Positions 40,853 to 50,524 of a DNA stretch of 64,000 nucleotides are shown piece after piece. The notes under the pieces are model-generated. The model was not told the origin of the DNA. It saw only the letters and a list, made by a program, of their open reading frames with translations, and ran no database searches. A program made the position numbers and the translations under genes. How positions within the stretch are numbered: the stretch's first letter is position 1; each line of letters starts with the position of its first letter. Source of the stretch: Sporosarcina limicola (GTDB lineage Bacteria > Bacillota > Bacilli > Bacillales_A > Planococcaceae); the NCBI RefSeq assembly GCF_014873855.1, contig NZ_JADBEL010000020.1, positions 1 through 64,000 of the forward strand, written 5' to 3'.

Positions 40853-43699
40853 CTATAAGTGTATGGGGCGATGCCGAATCATTTTAGCACCCTCTCTGTT
40901 AGGCACTGATTTCGCACGGTACAATAAATTCAAAATGGCCCTATTAAAGAGCGTTTGTGCTTCGATACATGTATCCAATGCTTCCTCATAGACGACTTCA
41001 TCCGCCGCTTCTGTAATGATATCCGCCGCCACCCATTCTGGGTAGCGTAAAATCCCAACAGAAGAATACGTTGGTGTGACAGTCGTCTGTCGATAAAAAT
41101 GAATTCCCGGTGCTTCTTCAATCGGAAAAACTTCTGGCAACCATTGCTGGCCATATTTTACGAATCGTCGCTTCCAATAGTCATTTTCACACGCAATATC
41201 CGTGTCACTAATCGCCGAGCTCACTTCCTGCACGATTTTCTCTAAATTTTCTTCGTGAAGGGCTCGATTTACTTCAAACGATGCTCGCCCGATGCCATAG
41301 ATTTTCGCACTCGGTAAAAAATAGGACACTGGAAATCGAGGCGGACTATTATAGCCCGCAAATGGCTGCACCCATTCATGCGAAGGGATCCCATGATTGT
41401 CAACGATAATATCTGGTGCCCATTTCCGTAAAATTTCCGAGTAGACATTCGCTTCCCTAAAAACAGTTTCTTGAAAACGGACATGCGCAAACTCTAATCC
41501 AACAGCATTATACCTAGCCGCGTGGTGTTTCCATTCTGGATGCTCTACGGTTAGTTTTTGAAGAAGTTCATAACCATCCGGATTTGCCAGAGGAATGACG
41601 ACAATATTCATTTTCACAAGTAGTTGATGACTCTTTTCTAGCAGCTCGACAATGGCCGGCGTACTCGATACTTCATTCGAATGATGCCCCGCTTCAATGA
41701 ATACCGTCTTTTTCAACAATGTCATTTTCAAAGCCGAGTTAAATCGTTCTCCCGTTGGTGCAAAACACTCAATAACAGGTATGGCATGTTGTCGATAGGA
41801 ATGGTCAGGGTAAACAATCCGATACGATTCATTGTTTTTCATCCACTTCGAAACACTTGGGTGAAGATGATTTTCGGGAAGTTTGAAGCACTCAATGGAT
41901 GAGATAATTTGCTGTTTTCCTTGATTCATATAAGCATATTCTAAGGTACCATCTTGCTGGAACGTTATTTTCACGGTTGTTATCTTTTCAGTTTCTTGAT
42001 CATTCCATTGGTAGACACGAAAACGCGCTTTCGGTTTCTCACCGATTCGTACATGCATAAACGGATGTACGCCGCCTGGAGCATTAAAAGGTTTCCCTTC
42101 CAGATCTTCACCCATTTGCGCAAAGTAGTCCAATGTGTTGAAATAAAGATCTTCATGTAATGCCTCGAGAGATGAAATCCGTTCTTCATCGACAGGAAGC
42201 TTCGCCTCTTCCTCACTCATCCAAACGTCAATTTCAATGCGGTCAAACAAAGGCCGTGTATGCCCTTGTCCATCATTGTATTCGCTGATTGCTTCGCGTA
42301 GTTCCGGCAATATTTGAGCCATATAGTACCTATAAAATTGCGCTCGATCTGTTTCAATAATCTGCTCCTCAACAAGTGTACCATTTTGAAAGATTTGTAC
42401 TGCACTCGTTGACGGATAAACAGCATGCCTTTCATCTACATAAGGCATTCGCGAAACCGGTACATTCAAAACGCCGATTCTTTTTTTCTTGCCATTTCGC
42501 AACTCACCGAAAACCTCATACGTAGGTTCTTGATTTCCTTCAAGGATAAACGTCACATCTTCAGAATGGATCGTTGTCATTTCTTCTATGTAACGATCGA
42601 TTGGATACATCTCTTGAATCCATCGTATAGGTAGTTCCAGCGCATGTTCATTTACATCTTCTTTGACTGAGATGACTACTTTTTCAACATCCTCATGAAG
42701 GTCGTGCAATAACTCTTCTTTAATCCAATGGAAGCCTGTTTTAAAGGCCGATCGAACCACGATGGATTGAACTTGTGGGAATACCTTCTGCCACTCAGCA
42801 CTTAATTCCTTTCTTCTATTAACGGGTTCAGACAAATAGATTTCAATAATTGCATCATCCAAATTAGATGATGCTTGTAGGCAATCAAAAACCCGATCGA
42901 CCTCACTATCGTCAGTCCATGTTTGCTCGAACAGTAATTCCGCTTCATTTTTTGACGCTAACAACTGTTGCTGCTCCCAGTTTCCAATTGTGCCGCCTTC
43001 ACTCCAATGTGTACTACGAACAAATGAATGCAACGCGGCTGGCAAATTGTCTTTCGTACCTGCCAAACAAATCGCGTTTTCCCTTTGCAAAGTTAGCTCA
43101 GTTTGCTCCGCTTGAACAATGGCGAACGAAATTTTCGCATCATTATTTTGGGTTACAGGAAAGTCAATTTCAGTACAATATAACGCGCTTCGTGCCGCAA
43201 AATAACATAACTCTTTCAATAAAGCAGTTGTCAGCATAGCGTCTTCTACCGTAATATTCAAACTCAGTATGCGAGTTGGTGAGGCTTCAATTTGAGTCCC
43301 GAAACCTGAAAAGCTCCAAATCTCACTTAAACTTTTCACTTCACTATAAAATCGATTTGCCTCTGCTGTCGTTTTTTTTACATCCCCAAACGTGATGGAG
43401 CGCAGTAACTGGGTTAGTTCACCCTCATTTCGATAAGTCAAAATGAGTTTACCATCCGTATATGTTGCCGCTGTCTCATTTGACGATTGTACAAATTGCA
43501 TTGTCACTTGTTGATTGTTTTTTTCAAAAAAACTAAATGACAATGCCGTTGTTTCAAAACCAACCCTTGCACAAAAATCGATTAAACCTATTGGCAATAA
43601 ACCCTCCGGCAAATCAATAAATAACGAAACACCATCAAGAACTCCGTCACCATTTTTATCGACAAAAATGCCATCTTCTGACCATAAGGTTTTATCCAT
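40853..43699 (-). CDS. Large cytoplasmic M14-family metallopeptidase
   Basis: 948 aa with no signal peptide. The C-terminal 285 residues (from about 665) are a zinc carboxypeptidase-type domain: AGHHSNEVSS supplies the zinc HxxE pair, and VDNHGIPSHEW supplies a later His. The first 600 residues form beta-rich segments with no family I can name; they repeat themes like DGV and EV and may be accessory or peptide-binding domains. It is co-transcribed between oppC and pcp, so it probably trims imported peptides. Length is much greater than standard M14 enzymes. Confidence 0.7.
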   Translation of the reverse strand: MDKTLWSEDGIFVDKNGDGVLDGVSLFIDLPEGLLPIGLIDFCARVGFETTALSFSFFEKNNQQVTMQFVQSSNETAATYTDGKLILTYRNEGELTQLLRSITFGDVKKTTAEANRFYSEVKSLSEIWSFSGFGTQIEASPTRILSLNITVEDAMLTTALLKELCYFAARSALYCTEIDFPVTQNNDAKISFAIVQAEQTELTLQRENAICLAGTKDNLPAALHSFVRSTHWSEGGTIGNWEQQQLLASKNEAELLFEQTWTDDSEVDRVFDCLQASSNLDDAIIEIYLSEPVNRRKELSAEWQKVFPQVQSIVVRSAFKTGFHWIKEELLHDLHEDVEKVVISVKEDVNEHALELPIRWIQEMYPIDRYIEEMTTIHSEDVTFILEGNQEPTYEVFGELRNGKKKRIGVLNVPVSRMPYVDERHAVYPSTSAVQIFQNGTLVEEQIIETDRAQFYRYYMAQILPELREAISEYNDGQGHTRPLFDRIEIDVWMSEEEAKLPVDEERISSLEALHEDLYFNTLDYFAQMGEDLEGKPFNAPGGVHPFMHVRIGEKPKARFRVYQWNDQETEKITTVKITFQQDGTLEYAYMNQGKQQIISSIECFKLPENHLHPSVSKWMKNNESYRIVYPDHSYRQHAIPVIECFAPTGERFNSALKMTLLKKTVFIEAGHHSNEVSSTPAIVELLEKSHQLLVKMNIVVIPLANPDGYELLQKLTVEHPEWKHHAARYNAVGLEFAHVRFQETVFREANVYSEILRKWAPDIIVDNHGIPSHEWVQPFAGYNSPPRFPVSYFLPSAKIYGIGRASFEVNRALHEENLEKIVQEVSSAISDTDIACENDYWKRRFVKYGQQWLPEVFPIEEAPGIHFYRQTTVTPTYSSVGILRYPEWVAADIITEAADEVVYEEALDTCIEAQTLFNRAILNLLYRAKSVPNREGAKMIRHRPIHL

Positions 43700-43709
43700 C
43701 CTATTTCAC

Positions 43710-44612
43710 CTACAACTTCATATTTGGATCGAATCGGTCACGCAGCCAATCCCCAAGCAAATTAAAGCCTAAGACAGTTAACATAATGGCAACTCCCGGA
43801 AAAACAGCTGTCCACCATGCTGTTGTAATATAGTTACGGCTATCCGCTAACATACCACCCCATGATGGAATCGTCGGATCTACACCAAGCCCCAAAAACG
43901 TAAGAGACGCTTCAAGTAGAATGAATTCCGCAATATACATCGTTCCCAAAACCAATATCGAAGACAGTACATTTGGTAAAATATGCTTCCGAATAATCGT
44001 GAACGTCGTACCTCCGATTGCTTTGGCAGCATGAATATATTCTTGCTCTTTTAAGGAAATGACTTGCCCACGTATCAAACGCGCAAAACCAACCCAATAG
44101 GTTAACCCTAAAATAATGATAATTTTCCAAATACCAGTCCCTAAAACACTCATAACAACAATTGCAAATAAAATAAATGGAAATGCTAGTTGAATATCTG
44201 CAAAACGCATAATGAAATCATCCATCCATTTCCCAAAATATCCGGAAATCAGACCTAAAACAGTCCCGATAATCAATGAAATCAAAACACCGAAAAACCC
44301 AACCATCAACGAGATTTTCGCCCCATAAATAATCCGACTCAACAAGTCTCGACCTAATTGGTCAGTACCTAAGAAAAATGTGGATTCTCCAGTTGGATTA
44401 GCCCAAGAAGGAGGCGTCAATCTGGCTGCCAAACTCGCTTTTGACGGGTCAAATGGTACAATCCACTGTGCAAACAATGCTGAACCGACACTTAAAAGGA
44501 CAAGTAAAATTCCTACAAACCCTGCTGGATTCTTCTTTATGAAACGACCGAGCAATTGCAATTTCGTCTTCTTATTCTTCCCTTTTGATTCTTTCAATTG
44601 AACATTCACCAT
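43710..44612 (-). CDS. Peptide ABC transporter permease (OppC/DppC type)
   Basis: 300 aa, about six membrane helices, with a cytoplasmic N-terminal extension of basic residues. The EAA-type motif near residue 190 (EYIHAAKAIGGTTFTIIRKH) contacts the ATPases. LGTDQLGRDLLSRIIYG is the OppC/DppC start pattern. It overlaps the OppB-type gene by one base. Confidence 0.9.
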   Translation of the reverse strand: MVNVQLKESKGKNKKTKLQLLGRFIKKNPAGFVGILLVLLSVGSALFAQWIVPFDPSKASLAARLTPPSWANPTGESTFFLGTDQLGRDLLSRIIYGAKISLMVGFFGVLISLIIGTVLGLISGYFGKWMDDFIMRFADIQLAFPFILFAIVVMSVLGTGIWKIIIILGLTYWVGFARLIRGQVISLKEQEYIHAAKAIGGTTFTIIRKHILPNVLSSILVLGTMYIAEFILLEASLTFLGLGVDPTIPSWGGMLADSRNYITTAWWTAVFPGVAIMLTVLGFNLLGDWLRDRFDPNMKL

Positions 44613-45544
44613 TACCGCCCACCCCTTCCAACTTTAATGCGCGGGTCAATCAATGAGTAACTCAAATCGACAATCAAATTTACGACAACCATGATAATTG
44701 CCAGGAAGATGACGCCGCCTTGAATAACAGGATAGTCTCGCTGATTAATGGCATCGATAATGAGTCGACCAATACCTGGCCAAGCAAAAACTTGCTCAAC
44801 AATAACTGTTCCACCTAATAAGGAACCAAACTGTAAACCTAAGAAAGTCACTGTCGGTAAAAGCGCATTACGGAATGCATGTTTTATAATAACAGCCCAA
44901 TCACTGATTCCCTTTGACTTTGCGGTGGCAATATACTGCTGATTCAACACTTCCAACATTGAAGACCGAACAAGCCTTGCTAAAATTCCGGATAATATCA
45001 TTCCTAATGTAATCGAAGGAAGTATGAGGGAAGAAAAACCGTCAAATCCGGAAGCGGGTAACCACTGCAAGGTCACAGCAAATATCAATATCAACATTAT
45101 TCCAAGCCAAAAGTTAGGGAATGAAATGCCAATCAATGAAAAAATCCGTCCAAAGAAATCAACAGGTGTGCCCCGCTTTACAGCGGATATTATTCCTACT
45201 GGAAAAGCGATTGCAACTGCAACGACGATTCCTCCAAGAGCCAATGCCAAGGTAGCCCACAAACGTTCAAATATTAATGCCGTAACCGGTGCGCCACTAC
45301 GAAAGGATTCTCCAAAATCCAATGTAAAAAGACCTTTCAGGAAGATTCCGTATTGTACCCAAATCGGCTTATCCAAACCTAATTTCGCAGTCAAATCTGC
45401 AATGGCTTCTTTAGTAGGTTCGCCAGCAGAAAACATGACTGTCACAGGATCCCCTGTTAGTCGGATGGAGAAAAAAATGACGATGGAAATAGCAAGAACA
45501 ACAAATACTGTATGAATTAATCTTCGGGTAACATATGCAATCAT
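44612..45544 (-). CDS. Peptide ABC transporter permease (OppB/DppB type)
   Basis: 310 aa with six membrane helices. The N-terminus (MIAYVTRRLIHTVFVVLAIS) and the EAA-type loop (QQYIATAKSKGISDWAVIIKH) identify the DppB/OppB family. It forms the membrane channel with the OppC-type subunit. It starts about 230 bases after the binding-protein gene, beyond a terminator and a palindromic repeat, so its level is probably lower than that of the binding protein. Confidence 0.9.
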   Translation of the reverse strand: MIAYVTRRLIHTVFVVLAISIVIFFSIRLTGDPVTVMFSAGEPTKEAIADLTAKLGLDKPIWVQYGIFLKGLFTLDFGESFRSGAPVTALIFERLWATLALALGGIVVAVAIAFPVGIISAVKRGTPVDFFGRIFSLIGISFPNFWLGIMLILIFAVTLQWLPASGFDGFSSLILPSITLGMILSGILARLVRSSMLEVLNQQYIATAKSKGISDWAVIIKHAFRNALLPTVTFLGLQFGSLLGGTVIVEQVFAWPGIGRLIIDAINQRDYPVIQGGVIFLAIIMVVVNLIVDLSYSLIDPRIKVGRGGR

Positions 45545-45576
45545 TATCGTTCCTCCGTCCTCTTAAGAAAAGCGTA

Positions 45577-45673
45577 AGCGCCTATCTAGAGGCGACAGGC
45601 ATAAGAAAGGCTGGCGAAGCGGCGTTCTTTGCCGCATAGCCGGACTGGCTTATGACCCGAGCCTTTAGGCGCT
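45577..45673. repeat. Palindromic repeat between binding protein and permease genes
   Basis: Begins AGCGCCTA and ends with the complement TAGGCGCT. Inside, CATAAG and CTTATG and a central GCGGC...GCCGC also pair, forming one long imperfect hairpin. It resembles dispersed repeats of Planococcaceae genomes and differs from the 27.6-kb repeat. Confidence 0.65.
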
Positions 45674-45725
45674 GAAGCCTAGACACCATTACCTAGTAAA
45701 AAACTTGTTTTTTATCTTTAAAAGA

Positions 45726-45758
45726 AAGAGATAGCATGAGGACCATACTATCTCTTTG
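45726..45758 (-). terminator. Terminator-like hairpin after the binding-protein gene
   Basis: AAAGAGATAG/CTATCTCTTT stem, 13-base loop, followed by CTTTT on the minus strand. It lies 13 bases past the stop of the binding-protein gene. A leaky terminator here would raise the binding protein relative to the permeases, which is common in such operons. Confidence 0.7.
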
Positions 45759-45770
45759 TCTGTTGTACCT

Positions 45771-47366
45771 TTATTTTACAGTGACCTCATCTAATCTCAT
45801 ACGATCCTCATGTGGTGGTTGGAAGTTTTCCAACCGACTATTCACACCATATAGCGCAACATCTTGATACAAGTTTACTTCTGGCGCTTCATCATACAGC
45901 AATTCCGTCAGTTCCATGAAAATTGCTTCACGCTTAACTTGATCGACTGTAGCACGTTCAGCACGCAACAATTCCTCAACTTTTTCATTCTTGTAAGTCG
46001 GATTCCAATGCTCCCCTTCGTAATACATCAAGTAGGCTGTATTATCAAAGTCCAATGTCCATCCGCCCCAGCCATTACGGTACATATCACCCGATTTGCC
46101 GTTAGGAATTAGGTCGGAAATCAATGTCGTATTATCCACACTGTTGATATTTATTTTCAAACCGACTTCTTCCATGTAGAATCCAACAGCTTGGACAATT
46201 TCTTTAAAGTTCCCATCGTTCCCAGGGATGAATACTTCTAAAGTTGTCCCTTCTTTAATACCTGCTTCTTTAAGAAGCTCTTTTGCTTTTTCAGGATCAT
46301 ATGGATAGGGTTTCAAATTCGGGTTATTCCCGAAAGAAAGTTCACTTTGGAATGTACTGATTGGTGTTCCATAACCACCCAAAATTTCTTTAATAATCGC
46401 TTCTTTATCGATTGCGTAGTTAATGGCTTGTCGAACCAGTTTATTATCCAATGGTTTTTTTGAAGTATCAAAGCGTAATGCGAAGACAGTTGGTGTTCCG
46501 ACATCTTTCAATTCCAAGAAGTCTGTATCTTTCACTGTTTTCGTTTGTGCAACTTCGACACGTTTCATAATGTCAATTTTTCCGGTCTGCAATTCTGCTA
46601 AACGAGTAGAAGCTTCCGGAATGACTTTAAACGTTACTTTGTCGAGTTTTGGTAGTCCTTCTTTCCAGTATTTGTCGTTTTTCTCTAACACTACTTCCTA
46701 ATCACGTTTATAACCTGTCATCTTGAATGGTCCAGTACCAACTGGATTATTGTTGAAGTGATCATCCGAGTTCTCTTTTACATAGGTCGGTGGTACAATA
46801 ACTGCACCATAACCTGCTAATTTAGTTAGTAATACAGGATCTGGTGTATTCAATATCATCGTTACTGTGTATTCGTCATTCACTTCTACAGAATCGATTG
46901 CCGTGTAGTTTGAATATTGAGGGCCTTGTTGTCCTTCTTCTCCCAATAAACGGTCAAAGGTAAATTTTACAGCTTCAGCGTTAAACGGTTCTCCATTATG
47001 GAATTCAACCCCTTTACGAAGTTTGAATTGCAACGTCTGTTCGTCCAAGTACTCCCACTCTTCAGCCAATCCTGGTTTTAATTCTAAATCTAGGTCACGT
47101 TCGACGAGTCCTTCAAATACAGATGTCGCAACTGTGCTCCAGTCAAGTAAAAATGTATCAATCGGGTCCCAACTTTGTGGGTCACTTGACATACCGACAA
47201 CGACTTCATTCCCACGATCTGTTGCTGGATTTACTACAGAAGCAGCCCCATCTTTTACAGGCTTCTTCCCAGCTCCGTCCACTTTGTCTTTATCTCCGCC
47301 TGAACAAGCAGTTAAAACTAGCATGACTGCCATTACTATCGGCATAAAAAATTTCTTCTTTTGCAT
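45771..47366 (-). pseudogene. Peptide-binding lipoprotein (OppA/DppA type) with one in-frame stop
   Basis: The frame is continuous over 531 codons apart from a single TAG at 46698-46700, between TGYKRD and EVVLEKNDKYW. A lipoprotein signal (lipobox LTAC, Cys21) and an SBP_bac_5 body (KPGLAEEWEYLDEQTLQFKL, NPVGTGPFKMTGY, FNDGN-type regions) are present. Translation would give a 222-aa N-terminal piece and, if restarted, a 306-aa C-terminal piece starting at ATG 46691. One base change at the TAG restores the whole protein. It may be a recent mutation, a sequencing error or stop-codon readthrough. Confidence 0.85.
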
Positions 47367-47380
47367 GTCATTTCCTCCTA

Positions 47381-48190
47381 TTAACTAATTTTTGTTATGT
47401 TATCACCATACGGATATGGATCGTTATAACCGAGTTTTTTCGAAATAATACTGGCAACTTTCCAAAGTGGAACTACGAATTTTTTTACATTTTCAATGGG
47501 AAGCGATACCGGAAAACCGGCAATGCTAATTGAATATTGAACTTCACCACGATGATTAAAGATAGGGGTTGCAATCGAAACAGTACCTTCTTCCAGTTCA
47601 GAATGACTGTAAGCAAAACCTTCCTGCCTTGTTTTATGAATTAATGCCCAAACGTCTTCTACGGTTTTAGGCGTATGACTGGCATAGTTTTTAATCGGGT
47701 TCTTAAGGATTTCGGTTATTTCATCGTCAGGTAAATAAGACAGTAGTGTTCTCGTACAAGCACCTGCATAAAGTGGAGCCTGTCGCCCAATACGCGTATA
47801 CAGCCGAACAGGTCTTGTGCTTTCCACCTTTTCAATGTAAATTCCATTTTCATTGTCACGGGTCACTAATTGAACTGCTTCATTAATTTCAGACTGCAAC
47901 TGTTTCATATATGGAAAAGCAATCTCTCTTATTTCAAGGGCGCTTGCGACACGCCCGCCTAACTGCAACAATTTTAGTCCAAGGACATAATTGTCACTCT
48001 CAATAATTTTTCCGTTTTTCTCTAGTAACGTTCTTTGTAGAAAACCAACATTCACTAAAGAACGTAGCATTCGATAGGCAGTCGGCTTAGGCATTTCTGC
48101 GTGAGTAGAGATTTCATCCAACGTCCAAGAATGCTTTTCCTCTGTGAACAAATCCAGTAATTGTAGTCCTTTTTCCATTGTTTTACTCAT
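47381..48190 (-). CDS. IclR-family transcriptional regulator
   Basis: 269 aa. Residues about 15-60 form the winged HTH (WTLDEISTHAEMPKPTAYRMLRSL), and about 85-255 the effector domain, with GRQAPLYAGACTRTLLSYL and ATPIFNHRGEVQYSISIAG. IclR proteins usually control neighbouring catabolic genes by binding a small metabolite. It overlaps oppF by 4 bases and precedes the binding protein, so it probably regulates this peptide/5-oxoproline cluster. The ligand is unknown; 5-oxoproline would be a fitting guess. Confidence 0.9.
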   Translation of the reverse strand: MSKTMEKGLQLLDLFTEEKHSWTLDEISTHAEMPKPTAYRMLRSLVNVGFLQRTLLEKNGKIIESDNYVLGLKLLQLGGRVASALEIREIAFPYMKQLQSEINEAVQLVTRDNENGIYIEKVESTRPVRLYTRIGRQAPLYAGACTRTLLSYLPDDEITEILKNPIKNYASHTPKTVEDVWALIHKTRQEGFAYSHSELEEGTVSIATPIFNHRGEVQYSISIAGFPVSLPIENVKKFVVPLWKVASIISKKLGYNDPYPYGDNITKIS

Positions 48191-49185
48191 CTACTTTTCG
48201 CCTCCTCTGCTGTATACAGATGACACGAGACGATATGATTCTGTCCAATCGGTTGAAGGATTGGTTCAACTGTTTTACAAGCGTCCATACACGATGGGCA
48301 TCTCGGATGAAATGTACATCCACTCGGCGGATTAGAAGGGCTTGGCACATCCCCAGTTAACATAATCCTCTCCTTTTCCTGCAACGGATGCGCTTTTGGC
48401 AATGCTGAGAGAAGCGCTTTGGCATACGGATGCTTCGGGTCATCATACAAATCATCTTTCGCTGAGATTTCTACCATCTTCCCTAGATACATCACGCCAA
48501 TACGATCGCAAAAATGCTTCACAACACTTAAATCATGGGAAATGAATATATAGGTAAGTCCAAATTCCTTCTGTAAATCTTTCATTAAATTCAACACTTG
48601 TGATTGGATTGAAACGTCTAATGCCGAAACAGGTTCGTCGGCAATAATCAATTTAGGTTTAGATATCAACGCGCGGGCAATTCCGATCCGTTGACGTTGG
48701 CCACCAGAAAACTCATGCGGAAGCCTTTTCAATTGGGCTTGAGAAATCCCGACTTGGTCTGCCACTTCCAGAACCCTTCGATGTCTTTCCGCTTGATCGG
48801 TCACACCGAAGTTTATCAATGGTTCTTCGATAATTTTATAGACACGCATCCGTGGATTCAGCGATGCGAAAGGATCTTGAAAAACAATTTGAATGTCTTT
48901 CCTAAGTTTTCTCATGTCGTCATTCGCAAGCTTTGTAATATCCTGCCCTTGAAAATAGACGGTGCCTTCGGTCGGTTCAAGCATTCTCATGATTGTTCTA
49001 CCAGCCGTACTTTTCCCACAACCCGATTCACCAACAATCCCGAACGTCTCCCCTTGGTTGACAGTGAATGATATGCCGTCAACTGCTTTCACATATTGCA
49101 CTGTTTTATTTCCGAAAACTCCGCCTTTAATAGGGAAATATTTTTTTATGTTTTCCACTCTCAATAATTCTTCTTGTTTGTGCAT
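48187..49185 (-). CDS. Peptide ABC transporter ATP-binding protein (OppF/DppF type)
   Basis: 332 aa from ATG 49185, which has GGGAGG ahead; the ATG at 49206 is less likely. Walker A is GESGCGKS, the signature is LPHEFSGGQRQRIGIARAL, Walker B is LIIADEPVSALD, and the C-terminal oligopeptide region GCTFHPRCPSCMDAC carries the conserved cysteines. It powers import together with the OppD-type subunit. Confidence 0.92.
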   Translation of the reverse strand: MHKQEELLRVENIKKYFPIKGGVFGNKTVQYVKAVDGISFTVNQGETFGIVGESGCGKSTAGRTIMRMLEPTEGTVYFQGQDITKLANDDMRKLRKDIQIVFQDPFASLNPRMRVYKIIEEPLINFGVTDQAERHRRVLEVADQVGISQAQLKRLPHEFSGGQRQRIGIARALISKPKLIIADEPVSALDVSIQSQVLNLMKDLQKEFGLTYIFISHDLSVVKHFCDRIGVMYLGKMVEISAKDDLYDDPKHPYAKALLSALPKAHPLQEKERIMLTGDVPSPSNPPSGCTFHPRCPSCMDACKTVEPILQPIGQNHIVSCHLYTAEEAKSR

Positions 49186-49202
49186 GACGTCATCCTCCCT
49201 TC

Positions 49203-50168
49203 TCAATCCTCAAACAACCAACATTGCACTTTGGAACCGCTTTCTGTTGTGACAAGAGGCGGTTGTTGTGAGCATCTATCATGCACCCTCGAACATCTTG
49301 GAGCGAATCGACATCCTTTTGGCATGTCGCCTGGTGCTGGAACCATGCCTGGAATAGACGAAAGATACTCTTTTTGTTCATTTATATCTGGTAAAGATTC
49401 TAATAATCCTTTTGTGTAAGGATGCTTGGGATTATCAAATAGCTCAACAATGGTAGATTCTTCGATAATTTCGCCTGCATACATGACAATCACACGGTCA
49501 CACATTTCTGCTACGACGCCTAAGTCATGCGTGATTAAGATAATTGACATATCCATTTGCACTTGCAATTTCTTCATCAATTCTAGTATTTGTGCTTGAA
49601 TGGTTACGTCCAAAGCAGTTGTTGGTTCGTCTGCAATAAGTATTTCTGGATTACAAGACAATGCAATCGCGATCATAACACGTTGACGCATCCCGCCAGA
49701 TAATTGATGGGGGTATTCATCCAATACTTGTTCAGGTCTTGGGATTCCTACAAGTTGCAGCATTTGGAGCGCACGTTGACGCGCCTGTTTTTTACTGATT
49801 TTTTCATGATTTAAAATCATTTCTATTATTTGTTTACCAATTGGATAAACAGGATTTAGCGAACTCATCGGTTCTTGGAAAATCATCGATAGCTTCTTAC
49901 CTCGGGTTTTTCTCCAATCTTTTTTCTTGAAGTCTTTGAAATGCAAATTATGTAGATGGATGTCCCCGTCTTGCCATTCCACACCCGGTGGCAGTAAACC
50001 CATTAAAGAAAGAGAAGTCATACTTTTACCACATCCCGACTCTCCAACAATGCCGAGCGTTTCCCCCTTATTCAGTTGAAAGCTTATGCCATTAACAATT
50101 GGTGTCCGCACACCATCGTCACTTATGCCAACTTGCAAATTATCAACTTCCAATAATTTTCTACTCAT
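49203..50168 (-). CDS. Peptide ABC transporter ATP-binding protein (OppD/DppD type)
   Basis: 321 aa from ATG 50168 (ribosome site GGGG), 29 codons inside a longer frame that has no good upstream site. Walker A GESGCGKS, signature YPHQLSGGMRQRVMIA, Walker B ILIADEPTTALD and a C-terminal FAPRCSRVHDRC motif are all intact. It is the first gene of the cluster and pairs with the OppF-type gene after an 18-base gap. Confidence 0.92.
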   Translation of the reverse strand: MSRKLLEVDNLQVGISDDGVRTPIVNGISFQLNKGETLGIVGESGCGKSMTSLSLMGLLPPGVEWQDGDIHLHNLHFKDFKKKDWRKTRGKKLSMIFQEPMSSLNPVYPIGKQIIEMILNHEKISKKQARQRALQMLQLVGIPRPEQVLDEYPHQLSGGMRQRVMIAIALSCNPEILIADEPTTALDVTIQAQILELMKKLQVQMDMSIILITHDLGVVAEMCDRVIVMYAGEIIEESTIVELFDNPKHPYTKGLLESLPDINEQKEYLSSIPGMVPAPGDMPKGCRFAPRCSRVHDRCSQQPPLVTTESGSKVQCWLFED

Positions 50169-50524
50169 TTTGACACCCCTAAGAGATTTCATTATTTGAA
50201 ACGCGATTTCATTTCTTGTTTCTATTATTGTACAGAATAGAACTATTTTTCGCAATACTATATTTGTCCGAAATGTTGTTTATTTTTTCGGAAAGCCTTA
50301 CTTACTATTCTCCAACCTCTCTTTTGTCTATAAAAAATTAACTATAACTTCCTGTCACCGAACGCTCAATCCGTCCAACTTATTGTAAAAAACCAAGTAA
50401 ATCACGAAAGAGATTTTTGATTGGGATAAATTGGAGTAATTTATCATAGACTCTAGAAATGCTTATGAAAAATCCTTAACAAGCAAAAAATCCACCATCA
50501 TCAAGAATTGGAGGGAGTAGGGGA
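50169..50524. other. Divergent promoter region
   Basis: About 355 bases between the divergent peptide-cluster and zinc-ribbon genes. It is AT-rich, with several plausible -10 boxes but no palindrome or riboswitch-like fold that I can defend. An operator for the IclR protein would be expected near 50,170-50,260. Confidence 0.4.
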
